From contig JAGBXG010000343.1 in the NCBI GenBank assembly GCA_017629415.1, forward strand, positions 1 to 23,689: a stretch of 23,689 nt of DNA, written 5' to 3'. The stretch is from Pseudomonadota bacterium (lineage in GTDB: Bacteria > Myxococcota > Bradymonadia > UBA4248). The notes under the pieces were generated by a model. That model searched no databases, was not told where the DNA came from, and saw only the letters and a list, made by a program, of their open reading frames with translations. This document shows, piece after piece, positions 15,308-23,650 of the stretch (the stretch's first letter is position 1; every line of letters starts with the position of its first letter). The translations under genes and the position numbers were made by a program.

Positions 15308-15383
15308 ACTGAATTCAACTTTTAAAGTTAGGATTTTAGGGTTCACAAGTTTGCAATACCCTGTACCACAAAGTGTTGGGCAT

Positions 15384-15416
15384 AAAAAAACCTCGTATCC
15401 GAAAGATACGAGGTTT
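15384..15416 (-). terminator. Rho-independent terminator of the 60-residue protein gene
   Basis: AAACCTCGTATC and GATACGAGGTTT form a perfect 12-bp stem with loop CGAAA (15388-15416). On the minus strand it is followed by TTTTTTT, so it ends the gene whose stop lies at 15428. The convergent HAD gene may use the same hairpin from the other side, though with a weaker U-tract. Confidence 0.88.
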
Positions 15417-15427
15417 AAGAACATTTA

Positions 15428-15610
15428 TCAGTTGTTAGAAACAGCTTTCATTTGTTCAAAAAATTCAAGAGAACGTGTCCAGAGTTTTTCGGATTCTGGA
15501 TTGTCTGCTTTTTTGCCCTTATCTTCTTTTGAAGGTTTAAGGCTCAGCAAAGGAAGGGGATCGTCCTGCTTGATCTGTTTTGGGATTTGCTTTGTTTCGA
15601 TATCTGCCAT
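15428..15610 (-). CDS. Small charged protein of unknown function (60 residues)
   Basis: The frame extends to 15697, but the likely start is ATG 15610, with GGAG about 10 bases upstream (15621-15624). The product begins MADIETKQIPKQI, is rich in Lys, Asp, Glu and Pro, and ends in a short helix (LWTRSLEFFEQMKAVSNN). No signal peptide, Cys or known motif is visible. A dedicated terminator 12 bases after its stop supports a real transcribed gene. The upstream extension (WRHVGIYLLYRGLYGGF) would give a membrane-like N-terminus but has no ribosome site. Confidence 0.65.
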   Translation of the reverse strand: MADIETKQIPKQIKQDDPLPLLSLKPSKEDKGKKADNPESEKLWTRSLEFFEQMKAVSNN

Positions 15611-15789
15611 AATAAAATGTGCTCCACACTTAATAAATCCCCCATATAAACCCCTATATAACAGATATATACCTACATGTCGCCAAAAGTCCACCAATTT
15701 ATTTCGGATTCTTATCAGAACCCAAAATGATAGGATTTTAAAGGGTAATATCCCATGCGGGTTCCAAAGTACGTCGTTCGCAAAGTCAC

Positions 15790-15954
15790 CAAAGACTTAC
15801 GAAGTGGCAAGATGCTGGGATGCAGAATAGGACACAGGGTCCTATTTCGCCCCGAAGCGTCAGTAAACAGTACCCGTATCACCCACGAAAAACGCCCCAT
15901 ATTGCAGGTTCCAAGGGGCAAAGCCCCGGCGAGTTGTGGGGCAAAGCCCCACAT
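15790..15954 (+). repeat. Composite stem-loop repeat (copy 3)
   Basis: This parallels 4905-5050 module by module: ACGAAGTG; a hairpin with arms AATAGGA/TCCTATT around CACAGGG (15826-15846); CAGTA and AACAGTACCCG; CACGAAAAACGCCCC; CATATTGCAGGTTCC; then GGGGCAAAGCCCC twice. The corresponding arms at 4937-4958 are AATGGGA/TCCCATT, so the G-C pair there is an A-T pair here (compensating change). The element ends one base before the stop codon of the minus-strand MoxR gene. The spacer 15698-15789 shows nothing else. Confidence 0.85.
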
Positions 15955-16842
15955 TTAAATCAGGCTTGCAATCAAATCTCTGGGATCTGTATTGGCACGG
16001 GCTACCATACGAATTCTGTGTGACAATGCCGAAAGCGCAAGTGCTTTAATATCATCCGGCAGAACAAAATCACGATTGTGCACAAAAGCCCGTGCTTTGG
16101 CAGCTTGCAAAAGATCAATCATGGCTCGCGTGGATGCCCCTTGAACAATCAAAGCATGCGAACGTGTCGCATGTACCAGTTTAAGCACGAGATCTTCAAT
16201 TTCTTCTGAAACATGAATGGTGCTGACTGCTTTGAGCAAGTTTTCAATATCGTCTTTTGTCAAAACCGGCTCAAGAACTGGTTTGTGCATGGGGGCACGT
16301 AAAATGGCGCGTTCCGAAGCTTCATCAGGATATCCCATCGATATTCTGAATAAAAATCGATCCAACTGACTGTCTGGCAGTGGAAATGTGCCTGAAAAAT
16401 CGACGGGATTTTGTGTCGCAATGACCATAAAAGGTCTCGGTAAAGCCCGTGTCGTACCATCGACACTGACTTGACACTCAAACATAGCTTCTAAAAGCGC
16501 ACTTTGAGCACGGGGTTCTGCGCGGTTAATTTCATCTGCCAAAAGAATATGCGTAAAAATAGGTCCCTGATGAAACGTAAATTTACAGTCTTTGGGGTCA
16601 TAAATATTGACCCCTAAAATATCGCTGGGCAAAATATCGGATGTAAACTGAATGCGTCGGTGCTCAAGGCCAAGACTTTGAGCAAATGCTGCTGCAAGTG
16701 TTGTTTTTCCAACGCCAGGAACATCCTCAATCAAAAGATGACCAGAAGCCAAGAAACAAATCATTGTCATTTCTACAGCTTCATCCTGGCCGTGCAAAAC
16801 GGCATGAATATTTTCTCGCAAGGCCTTGAGACGCGTTTGCAA
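15955..16842 (-). CDS. MoxR-family AAA+ ATPase
   Basis: The 295-residue protein starts at TTG 16842, 8 bases after a good AAGGAGA (16851-16857), so the rare start is well supported. Walker A is VPGVGKT (41-47), Walker B ILLADEINR (99-107), and sensor 1 lies in IATQNP. The conserved Q-L-D-R-F segment and the C-terminal lid are present, so it is complete. MoxR ATPases act as chaperones that assemble or activate partner complexes, usually with a DUF58 and VWA-domain protein encoded alongside. Here neither neighbour is present. The only genes upstream on the strand are an Ala/Pro-rich secreted protein and a double AAA ATPase, so its client is unknown. Confidence 0.93.
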   Translation of the reverse strand: MQTRLKALRENIHAVLHGQDEAVEMTMICFLASGHLLIEDVPGVGKTTLAAAFAQSLGLEHRRIQFTSDILPSDILGVNIYDPKDCKFTFHQGPIFTHILLADEINRAEPRAQSALLEAMFECQVSVDGTTRALPRPFMVIATQNPVDFSGTFPLPDSQLDRFLFRISMGYPDEASERAILRAPMHKPVLEPVLTKDDIENLLKAVSTIHVSEEIEDLVLKLVHATRSHALIVQGASTRAMIDLLQAAKARAFVHNRDFVLPDDIKALALSALSHRIRMVARANTDPRDLIASLI

Positions 16843-16916
16843 AGCAGGGTTCTCCTTATTCTATTTTTGAGATGACACAACGGTTTGCCGTTGTATTCAT
16901 GGCATAAAGCTCAATT

Positions 16917-17420
16917 TTATTGCTGATAAGTATATTTGGCATCGACTTTCAGCATGGAATCGAGTTTTGCTGCTTCCGTCGGATATCTTGACTGAAAATC
17001 GATGAGCAATGAAATGAGTTTATTTAAAGCCGGTGTGATTTTACGCTGAACAGTTTCGCGATAAACTTCAGCTTCATTGGCTTTAAGGGATGTCATCTTA
17101 TCTTCGAAAGCTTTGGAAGCTTTGCGCATAGATTTTTCATTTTCAGCAATATAAGCGCTGAATTTTTCGAGCAATGCCGCCGGTGTATCCATATTTTGTG
17201 CCACGAGATCAGCCATGGAAGTGAAGTAATTGGCAATGACATCACCGGGATCATCGGACTTGGGCTGCGCAGGAACTTCAGGCGCAGCAACAGCTTCGGC
17301 AGGCGCAGCAGCTGCGGCAGGCGCAGGTGCAGGTGCAGGTGCAGGTGCGGCGGCTTCCTGAGCAGATGCAAAACCAGGTGTAAGGAACAAAGCAAGACAG
17401 AATAACAAAGATTTACGCAT
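16917..17420 (-). CDS. Secreted Ala/Pro-rich protein with helical domain, unknown function
   Basis: The 167-residue protein has a signal peptide (cut near FASAQ), then an Ala/Pro-rich linker (residues about 22-52). The remaining 110 residues are predicted helical, with heptad-like spacing and no cysteines. It is likely periplasmic, with a flexible N-terminal arm. The linker DNA contains consecutive GGTGCA hexamers (17323-17346), whose slippage would change length by two residues (Ala-Pro) without shifting the frame. It lies 74 bases before the moxR-like gene and 27 bases after the AAA ATPase gene, so the three probably form one transcript. I recognise no family. Confidence 0.75.
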   Translation of the reverse strand: MRKSLLFCLALFLTPGFASAQEAAAPAPAPAPAPAAAAAPAEAVAAPEVPAQPKSDDPGDVIANYFTSMADLVAQNMDTPAALLEKFSAYIAENEKSMRKASKAFEDKMTSLKANEAEVYRETVQRKITPALNKLISLLIDFQSRYPTEAAKLDSMLKVDAKYTYQQ

Positions 17421-17447
17421 ATATTTTCTCGTACAAATAAGAGTGAA

Positions 17448-19745
17448 CTAATACTGGTTATCGAATTTAACACCGGGAATCGGAACGCCGGCAGGAATAT
17501 CCATCAAAGGCAAATCCTGACTGATAAGCGGTTGATGAAGCCGTCGATATTCTTCTTCTGACAAAGCAGGCAGACCTTTTTCGGCGCGTAAAGCATTGGT
17601 CAAAGGTCTTGGTAAATTATCGTTCATGAGCATGCCGAGCTCACGGCATTCTGCAATCGTGGCTTCGGTCAATTGCTGCAAACCTATATCAGTATTGTCT
17701 CGTTTGGCATAAAAAGCCGCCTTAAGAACGGCTTGTTTAATATGACCGCCGCTGATCTCAAAATGTTCGCCGAGGAGATCATACGGAATATCAGGACGAA
17801 TCGGCGCATTCTTCGGAATAAGTGACTTGAAAAGTCTGCCTCGCGTGGGGCCGTCAGGCATGGGGAAATAGATGCGATATCGAATACGACGTTTGAAAGC
17901 ATCGTCGAGGTTGGCTTCGATATTGGTCGTCAAAACCGTAACGCCTTCGAAATTCTCCATACGCTGCAAAAGATAAGCCACTTCGAGATTGGCATATCTG
18001 TCGTTTGTTGATTTGACTGAAGTACGCTTAGCAAACAATGAATCAGCTTCATCAAATAAAAGCATGACACGACCGCGTTCGGCTTCGTCAAAAACACGAG
18101 CAAGATTATTCTCTGTTTCACCGACATATCGGTTCATGATTCTGGACAAATCGATTCTGAAAAGATCGAGCCCGAGATAATTGGCGATGATGCTGGCGGC
18201 CATCGTTTTACCGGTTCCCGGTGGACCATAAAAAAGCACGCTCAAACCACGGCCATAAGGGAAGCGTTCGCCAAATCCCCAATCAGAATAAATCGTATCA
18301 TGGGCATCTGCATAAAGCAGTACTTCATCGAATTTAACGCGTTCAGTATCCGGCAGAATCAGCTGATCGGGTTTGAAAGTCGATGGCGGTACAAGATCGG
18401 CGAGATCGCTGAGTTTATGGGCAAAATAGGTTCGACAGGCTTTGTCGAGATCGTTGAGATCGATGCGTTTACGTCTGGCAACGATACTGAGTCGTCTGGC
18501 TTCGCCGGCAGCTTGTCGGATTTGAGGTTCTGACATTTCATATCGTCTTGAAATTGCATCTAAAGCTTCTGCGGTAGGACATCTTTTGTCGCCTTCAAAA
18601 GCTTCGGTCCAAAGCTGACATCTGTGTTCCTGGCTTGGGAGAGGAATCGCAACCTGAGGCCATCCGGTAGTCAGTTTGACCATCCATAAAGTCATGTCTT
18701 CAACACCGGCGAGGAATTGTTCATTCTGAAAAAATGACTCGAGGACGATTTGTTGTGAACCTGTGATGAATTCGGGAAGTCTAGAGCATCTGAAATAGAC
18801 GAAATCGTTGCCGAGTCTGGCTTCTCTGAAGAGATCGGCGAGCCGCATTTGCAAAGTTTCAGCGTCAAGCGTGAGGAGGCTGGGCAAATCGGCGCTGAGC
18901 AAGTTTCTTCCGAGCAAAGTGGCCACTGCGTTTGCAGTTTTTTCTTTGCCTGCGCCTGCCGGTCCTGTGAGCACAGCCGGCATCGTTTGTGTTCGGATAA
19001 TCTGAAGAATGGCGGTCTGACAATATTGCGGCAAATGCAGTTTGCTCAGATCGATTTCATCACAAGTCCTGTAGGCAAATGCCGATAATCCTTCGTCGAC
19101 GGGGACGTTATTGTCATTGGGATTTTTGAGAAATTCGAGGACGCGGTCGGAAACGATAACTTTTCGATTTGCGAGGTTTCTGTCAAAGCCATCGTGAGGA
19201 TGAAGTCTTTTTTCGACAGAAATGAGGCAATGTTTTCGGAGGGGGGCACTGTAGGCAAGTCTTGCCAGATATTTGTCAAATTTATCTTGATTTTGGTTGG
19301 CAAGAATTCGGCAGACAACGGCAATGGTGGCGACATCGAGCCCGTGATCGCCGACGGCAAAGCCGATGAGTTCGGCGAGTGCTGGGTTAATGGCAATCCC
19401 GGTGAGGATCGCAAGAATTTCGATATCCTCGAGGGATAACATGAATCTTGTGTAAAGTTCAGCAAGACCGATAAAATTTTGTTCGGGAGATTCAACCCAT
19501 TTTCGAACATAGCTTCGGAGTCCATCTTCGTAATTGGGCTGTCCAACGAAGAGGGTATTATCGGCTTCTTTGAGCGCTTTTGCCGCTTCCATGGCTGAGA
19601 TACCGAAGGTGACGGCAGCATTTTCGTTCCCGAGTTTTTTATCTGCGGTTTCGAGGTAGATTCTGACTTTGAGCTGTCCAAACGCGAGGAGTGAAGTCAG
19701 ATCTTGAGGAATAGCGAGATGTAGATCTTGGATATCGTTCGACAT
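17448..19745 (-). CDS. Double-AAA ATPase, C-terminal domain like contractile-injection-system ATPases
   Basis: The chosen start ATG 19745 gives 765 residues (MSNDIQ...). The open frame continues 31 codons upstream, but that part is a translation of the stem-loop repeat at 19779-19840 (MAVKPPYA twice) and is unlikely to be protein. Residues 1-250 are helical. A first AAA-like domain has a degenerate Walker A, GPAGAGKE (261-268), and no acidic Walker B. The second has GPPGTGKT (507-514), Walker B LLFDEAD, sensor TTN (606-608) and arginines at 619-620. Its GETENNLARVFDEAERG and SGGHIKQAVLKAAF segments closely resemble the AAA ATPase (Afp15/PVC15 type) of extracellular contractile injection systems. 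No sheath, tube or baseplate gene is in the window, so the role is open. ATG 19745 has no visible Shine-Dalgarno. Confidence 0.85.
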   Translation of the reverse strand: MSNDIQDLHLAIPQDLTSLLAFGQLKVRIYLETADKKLGNENAAVTFGISAMEAAKALKEADNTLFVGQPNYEDGLRSYVRKWVESPEQNFIGLAELYTRFMLSLEDIEILAILTGIAINPALAELIGFAVGDHGLDVATIAVVCRILANQNQDKFDKYLARLAYSAPLRKHCLISVEKRLHPHDGFDRNLANRKVIVSDRVLEFLKNPNDNNVPVDEGLSAFAYRTCDEIDLSKLHLPQYCQTAILQIIRTQTMPAVLTGPAGAGKEKTANAVATLLGRNLLSADLPSLLTLDAETLQMRLADLFREARLGNDFVYFRCSRLPEFITGSQQIVLESFFQNEQFLAGVEDMTLWMVKLTTGWPQVAIPLPSQEHRCQLWTEAFEGDKRCPTAEALDAISRRYEMSEPQIRQAAGEARRLSIVARRKRIDLNDLDKACRTYFAHKLSDLADLVPPSTFKPDQLILPDTERVKFDEVLLYADAHDTIYSDWGFGERFPYGRGLSVLFYGPPGTGKTMAASIIANYLGLDLFRIDLSRIMNRYVGETENNLARVFDEAERGRVMLLFDEADSLFAKRTSVKSTNDRYANLEVAYLLQRMENFEGVTVLTTNIEANLDDAFKRRIRYRIYFPMPDGPTRGRLFKSLIPKNAPIRPDIPYDLLGEHFEISGGHIKQAVLKAAFYAKRDNTDIGLQQLTEATIAECRELGMLMNDNLPRPLTNALRAEKGLPALSEEEYRRLHQPLISQDLPLMDIPAGVPIPGVKFDNQY

Positions 19746-19775
19746 GGGGGAGATGAGGCAAAAAAAAAATGGCGG

Positions 19776-19845
19776 CGCGTATGGCGGTTTTACCGCCATA
19801 GCAAAGCCAGGCACGGCGTATGGCGGTTTTACCGCCATAGCCGTG
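19776..19845. repeat. Two direct copies of a TATGGCGG/CCGCCATA hairpin
   Basis: GCGTATGGCGGTTTTACC continuing into GCCATAG occurs twice, about 40 bases apart (palindromes 19779-19800 and 19819-19840). Arms TATGGCGGT and ACCGCCATA pair around a TT-rich loop. They lie between the TolB-like gene and the AAA ATPase gene and belong to the same family as 4591-4610 and 10771-10836. They could act as 3'-end stabilisers or partial terminators for the amidase-TolB transcript. Confidence 0.85.
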
Positions 19846-19901
19846 TTATCCCAAACTAATCGGTAACATGAGGCGCTGAAATCCGGCTTTATTATTGTAT
19901 T

Positions 19902-20825
19902 TTATTTGGTTTCGAGGGGAAGTTCGGCGCGGAAGATTTTGTTATCATCGGTTTGATAAGCGATGAATTCGCCGTTTTTGCTGAGTGTCGCGCGGATACG
20001 AATTTCGTTGTTGGGGTTTGAAATGTATCGGTATGCGTGTTTTTCGAGATCGATGAGGACGAGCTCGCCGGATTCAAATTCGTGCCCGTTATCGGTGGTG
20101 ACGGCGTAAATGAGATATTTTCCATCAGGTGAAAAAGTGGGCGAAGTGCCTTGTGAGGCGATGAAAACGACGGCGTTGGCTTCGATGTCGAAGAGGTGGA
20201 TGCCGGAAGTCAGGCCGTTAAAGGCGACGTATTTTTGGTCAGGCGAAAGGACGGGACCGTAATATCTGTCGGCGCGGAGGTCTGAAATGGCTTGTAATGT
20301 TTTTGTTTTTTTCGATTCCAGAATGATGACATCGTCGGCATCGTAAACGATGAAGGTGTCGGCATCATTTTTATGGATTTTTTTGAGGATAGGTTTGGAT
20401 TTTTCGAGCGTGAATTTGTGGTGTTCGGTATCGCGTTCGAAAGGTTTAGAACGTTCGCGCATAGAGAATGTGCTGTCATCGTCCCAGGAAACGTATGCAG
20501 AAACGTTTTCAGCACGCATGATTTCTTTTTGCGCCAACGGTGTCCATTCATGGAGTGCGTTGAATTCGCCAGGTTTTCCGCGTTCGAACATGATGACGGT
20601 GGAACCATCGGGTGCGATAGACGGGTGGGTGACATTTTGGGCAATTTTTTCGGCGTTATGGAGTTGTGCGTTGGGCAGATAAGTCATGCGCCATAATTTT
20701 TTGGCATCGAGTTTGACCATTTGTCCGTCGATGGGCAGATTTTGCGGGAGATCTTGAGCGTAAGCTGCCGAAGCGAAGGCCGAGCATGCGCAGACGGCGC
20801 AAAAGATGAGGGATTTGAATTTCAT
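19902..20825 (-). CDS. Periplasmic TolB-like beta-propeller (PD40 repeat) protein
   Basis: The 307-residue protein has a signal peptide cut near AAYA-QDL. It carries at least four PD40/WD40-like blades recognisable by SPDG/APDG motifs: HPSIAPDGSTVIM (about 67-79), GPVLSPDQKYVAF, SPTFSPDGKYLIY, and RATLSKNGEFIAY near the C-terminus. The fold resembles the propeller half of TolB, but the TolB N-terminal domain is absent, so it is not called tolB. The start ATG 20825 overlaps the amidase stop as ATGA, so the two proteins are made together and may act together at the cell wall. No enzyme motif is visible. Confidence 0.85.
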   Translation of the reverse strand: MKFKSLIFCAVCACSAFASAAYAQDLPQNLPIDGQMVKLDAKKLWRMTYLPNAQLHNAEKIAQNVTHPSIAPDGSTVIMFERGKPGEFNALHEWTPLAQKEIMRAENVSAYVSWDDDSTFSMRERSKPFERDTEHHKFTLEKSKPILKKIHKNDADTFIVYDADDVIILESKKTKTLQAISDLRADRYYGPVLSPDQKYVAFNGLTSGIHLFDIEANAVVFIASQGTSPTFSPDGKYLIYAVTTDNGHEFESGELVLIDLEKHAYRYISNPNNEIRIRATLSKNGEFIAYQTDDNKIFRAELPLETK

Positions 20826-23170
20826 CTGGCATCTCCTTTATTTGAACGACGTCGCAAACCAAGGGCGGCCAGAATACCGGCGGCCAATGCGAACAGTGCG
20901 TAAGGTGCGTTGGAAGCGGGACGTTTGGATTGTGCGCTGCATGCGTCTTCGGCAGCCACGAGTGTGACGCGCGGATACATCGGTTTAACCTGAATGGCGG
21001 AACCGTTATTATCGTTTGCCTTGAGTGGAATGGCGCAATAGCTGGGTTCACCGGCGTAAACAGTACATGAAACGGTATTTTCGAAATATCCGTCAGCAGT
21101 GGCTGTGACTTCATGCACGCCTTCCGGAATTTGATCGATTTCCCATTTGCCTTCGCCATTATAATGGATGGATTTGTAACCCTGGATTTTGACTTCAGAT
21201 TCGAGAGTAAGGTTTTCGTTTCTTGAATCGTAAACAATACCGGTGAGTTTTCCGAGTTTGACGGTATCATTGAAGACGGCAATATGGCAGATGTTATCTT
21301 TGCCGGCTTCGACGATGCAAGTTGTCGTGCCGTTGTATTCGCCAGCCGAAGCTGTAATGTTGTATTCACCGGGCAGCAAAGTGGCTGTCCAGTTTTCTGT
21401 GCTGTTATATTCAATCGTCTGATCAAGACCTTCAATCGTAATCGTTGCGGCAATATAATCGTCGGTATCGGTGCCTTTATAGACGGTACCAGCAACGTTG
21501 GCAGGCTGGGGATCCAATTTGACCGTACATTCGGTAACTTCTTCTGATTTGACGGTGCATTGGCTTGAGTTTTCGGTGTATCCGGCCGAAGACCCGGCAA
21601 CGGTGTAGGTGCCTGGGGCAAGATAGAACTGCCATTTATTTTTGGCATCGTAGTGATAAACTTGGCCGTCTTCTTCGATTCTGACTTCGCCGGCAATCAG
21701 TTTTCCGCTGACACTGTCTTCGAGTGTACCGCGCAGGAAACCGAATTTTGTCGATTCCTGAGGTATGGGAGTCATGCCGATATCGCAGGTTGCGGTGGCA
21801 CCTTTATCGACTTTGCATGTGACATTTGCGGGTGCATAATCGATGGCTTCAGCAGTGACGGTATGTGTGCCGGCATCAACTGTGAATGTCCATTCGCCCT
21901 CGGCATTATAGCTGACAGACTGTGAACCGGTGCTGACGGTAGCTTTGATAAGATCGTTGGTTTCGATGTTATAAACTTTGCCTTTAATCGTACCTTTTTT
22001 GGGCGTAATCGTAATGGGGCAAGAGGCGGTGGCACCGGAATTGACGGTACAGCTGACCGAACCGGAGTTATAACCGGTGGCATCGGCAGTAATAGTATAG
22101 GTACCGGCATTGAGTTCAAAAGACCAATCGGTGGAGCCGTTATAATCGACAGACGCACCATTTTTAACGGTGACTTTGGCGGCAACTTTGGCACCGCTGG
22201 CACCGTCTTTAACACTGCCTGTGGCTTTACCTTTGGCAGGTGTTTCGGCTTTCTTGGTTATCGCAATGGAACACCACGACTGTCCGCCAGCTGTCACGGG
22301 AGCACAGTCGTTTCGCGTAACAGAGTTGTAGCCTTCTTTAGAAGCCGTGGCAGAATAGGAACCTACGGGCAATTCAATTTTCATGATACCGTAGGTTGAA
22401 CCGCTGACGACTGATTTGCTGCCGGCTTTATAAGTGACGCCGCCAAGCCAATTTTCCTGTGCCACCGTATTGAGGAATGTCCCGGCCATGACATAACCGG
22501 TATTTGTAGCAGGCGGTTGCGGATCGGTAGAAGTCGAACCCGAGCATTTACTTGCAGTACCACCCCATTGTGCACAAAGTGCCTTACAATGTGCCTGTGC
22601 TGCGTTGTTCCGGTGTGAATCGCTTTTCAAATAGGTCGCATCTTTACTGCAGTTGACGATAAAACCTAATTCCGTCAACGTCGCCGGCATGTTCGTTTCG
22701 CGAAGGACGGCATAATTCGCTTTCTTCACACCGCGATTGGTCAATGGCCACACCGCAAGCATCTGATTTTGAATATGCGTTGCCTGAATATAACCCGGTG
22801 AAGATGAAGTTGAAGTCGTATAACAAAACGTTTCAATGCCTGTTGCTGTCGCACCCGCCGAATTCGTATGAATACTGGCAAACGTATCCACGCCTTTACT
22901 GTTGGCATAATCTGAACGCGCACTCAAACCGACATCCTTGTCTGTTTCACGCGTCAAATAAACGGTATGCCCAGCAGCTGTCAGCAACGGCTTGAGTTTT
23001 AAAGATACCGACAGATTGATTTCTTCCTCATACAAACCGCATCCTACAGCTCCCGGATCGCTGCCGCCATGTCCAGGATCAATGCAAATCTTTTTGGCTT
23101 CGGCTTCTGTAGCATATCCGACAGTCAATGCTGCTGCCAGGCAAATCAATGCTTTGTTCATTTTCCGCAT
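20822..23170 (-). CDS. Secreted N-acetylmuramoyl-L-alanine amidase with six Cys-paired repeats and MYXO-CTERM-like anchor
   Basis: The start ATG 23170 (782 residues) follows GGAGGT (23175-23180); the frame extends nine codons further without need. A signal peptide is cut near TEAEA. Residues 27-210 form an Amidase_3 domain, with zinc ligands H34 (DPGHGG), a Glu in 48-50 and H101 (SIHTN), and catalytic E167 (TLTELGF). It cleaves the bond between muramic acid and the stem peptide. After a Ser/Thr/Pro linker, about 510 residues hold six carboxypeptidase-regulatory-like repeats. Each has a YNG..W.F....GTYTVTA..GY core and ends in a Cys pair of the form C-x-V-x(6-8)-C. The C-terminus has DACS, a hydrophobic helix, then LRRRSNKGDAR, the three-part layout of MYXO-CTERM sorting signals, where the Cys is the processing site. 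It has a good sigma-70 promoter and is translationally coupled to the TolB-like gene. Confidence 0.93.
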   Translation of the reverse strand: MRKMNKALICLAAALTVGYATEAEAKKICIDPGHGGSDPGAVGCGLYEEEINLSVSLKLKPLLTAAGHTVYLTRETDKDVGLSARSDYANSKGVDTFASIHTNSAGATATGIETFCYTTSTSSSPGYIQATHIQNQMLAVWPLTNRGVKKANYAVLRETNMPATLTELGFIVNCSKDATYLKSDSHRNNAAQAHCKALCAQWGGTASKCSGSTSTDPQPPATNTGYVMAGTFLNTVAQENWLGGVTYKAGSKSVVSGSTYGIMKIELPVGSYSATASKEGYNSVTRNDCAPVTAGGQSWCSIAITKKAETPAKGKATGSVKDGASGAKVAAKVTVKNGASVDYNGSTDWSFELNAGTYTITADATGYNSGSVSCTVNSGATASCPITITPKKGTIKGKVYNIETNDLIKATVSTGSQSVSYNAEGEWTFTVDAGTHTVTAEAIDYAPANVTCKVDKGATATCDIGMTPIPQESTKFGFLRGTLEDSVSGKLIAGEVRIEEDGQVYHYDAKNKWQFYLAPGTYTVAGSSAGYTENSSQCTVKSEEVTECTVKLDPQPANVAGTVYKGTDTDDYIAATITIEGLDQTIEYNSTENWTATLLPGEYNITASAGEYNGTTTCIVEAGKDNICHIAVFNDTVKLGKLTGIVYDSRNENLTLESEVKIQGYKSIHYNGEGKWEIDQIPEGVHEVTATADGYFENTVSCTVYAGEPSYCAIPLKANDNNGSAIQVKPMYPRVTLVAAEDACSAQSKRPASNAPYALFALAAGILAALGLRRRSNKGDAR

Positions 23171-23200
23171 ACACACCTCCATGACGAAAAAACGCATCTT

Positions 23201-23229
23201 ATTTTAATGATATCCCCCAAATGCGTCAA
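23201..23229 (-). promoter_or_regulatory. Sigma-70 promoter of the amidase operon
   Basis: On the minus strand, -35 TTGACG (23224-23229) and -10 TAAAAT (23201-23206) are separated by exactly 17 bases. Each hexamer matches consensus at five of six positions. The start point would be near 23194, giving a leader of about 24 bases before ATG 23170. Confidence 0.82.
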
Positions 23230-23287
23230 CGTCTTGAGCTGTCAGCTTACCAAAATGAAACAATCATGATTTGATGTACTTTTTTTA

Positions 23288-23520
23288 CAGGGGGCCAAGC
23301 CCCCTGCGTCGCTATTGGCTGCGCCAATACGCGCCTACCCCCAACCGGGGCCTTGCCCCGGACCCCATTGGGGCTCCGCCCTTTGGAATCCTGCCGGGGC
23401 GTTGCCCCGGACCCCACCAAAGGGGCTGAGCCCCTTTGGAATCCCGCAATTATGGGCGGGTTTCGCGAGTTGAATCATCCGTATTTTCTGCTGTTTTTTG
23501 CCGCAGAATGGATGCAAACT
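23288..23520 (-). repeat. Composite stem-loop repeat cluster (copy 4)
   Basis: Reading the plus strand: CAGGGGGC/GCCCCCTG hairpin (23288-23306), GTCGC, ATTGGC/GCCAAT hairpin (23313-23327 region), CTACCCCC, CCGGGGCCTTGCCCCGG, GGGGCTCCGCCC, CCGGGGCGTTGCCCCGG, then AAAGGGGCTGAGCCCCTTT and GGAATCCCGCAATT. Bases 23394-23451 are the exact reverse complement of 5013-5070. Beyond it, GCGGCAAAAAAC (minus strand, 23490-23510 region) matches a box at 4891-4902. There is no gene in 23230-23689. The copy is upstream of the amidase promoter, so it does not interrupt that gene. Confidence 0.85.
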
Positions 23521-23552
23521 TGAGTTTGCTGTGATGAGCGAAGCGAATCAAT

Positions 23553-23591
23553 CCGCCCTCTCCGGTTGGGAGAGGGCGGCCGCGAAGCGGC
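23553..23591. repeat. Double hairpin of a different repeat type
   Basis: CCGCCCTCTCC pairs with GGAGAGGGCGG around GGTTG (23553-23579). It is followed at once by GCCGC/GCGGC around GAA (23579-23591) and then a GGGGAGAGG box. The GGGAGAGGG theme is unlike the other repeats in the window, so this is probably a separate REP-like family. Confidence 0.65.
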
Positions 23592-23621
23592 ATGGGGAGA
23601 GGTCATCGTCATTCTGTCGAC

Positions 23622-23650
23622 AAAAAAAATGGTCAAACGACCCTTTTTTT
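23622..23650. terminator. Bidirectional terminator-like hairpin near the right edge
   Basis: AAAAAAAA-T-GGTC, loop AAAC, GACC-C-TTTTTTT forms a short GC stem flanked by complementary A and T runs, giving a U-tract in both directions. It probably ends a gene beyond the right edge on the minus strand. Confidence 0.65.

Noticed and set aside
20656..21696. A 346-codon minus-strand frame inside the amidase and TolB-like genes
   Set aside because: It is a Pro/Ser/Leu-rich alternate frame of the amidase repeats with no signal or motif.
17448..23170. A complete contractile injection system cluster
   Set aside because: Only the AAA ATPase shows resemblance; no sheath, tube, spike, baseplate or LysM protein is encoded nearby.
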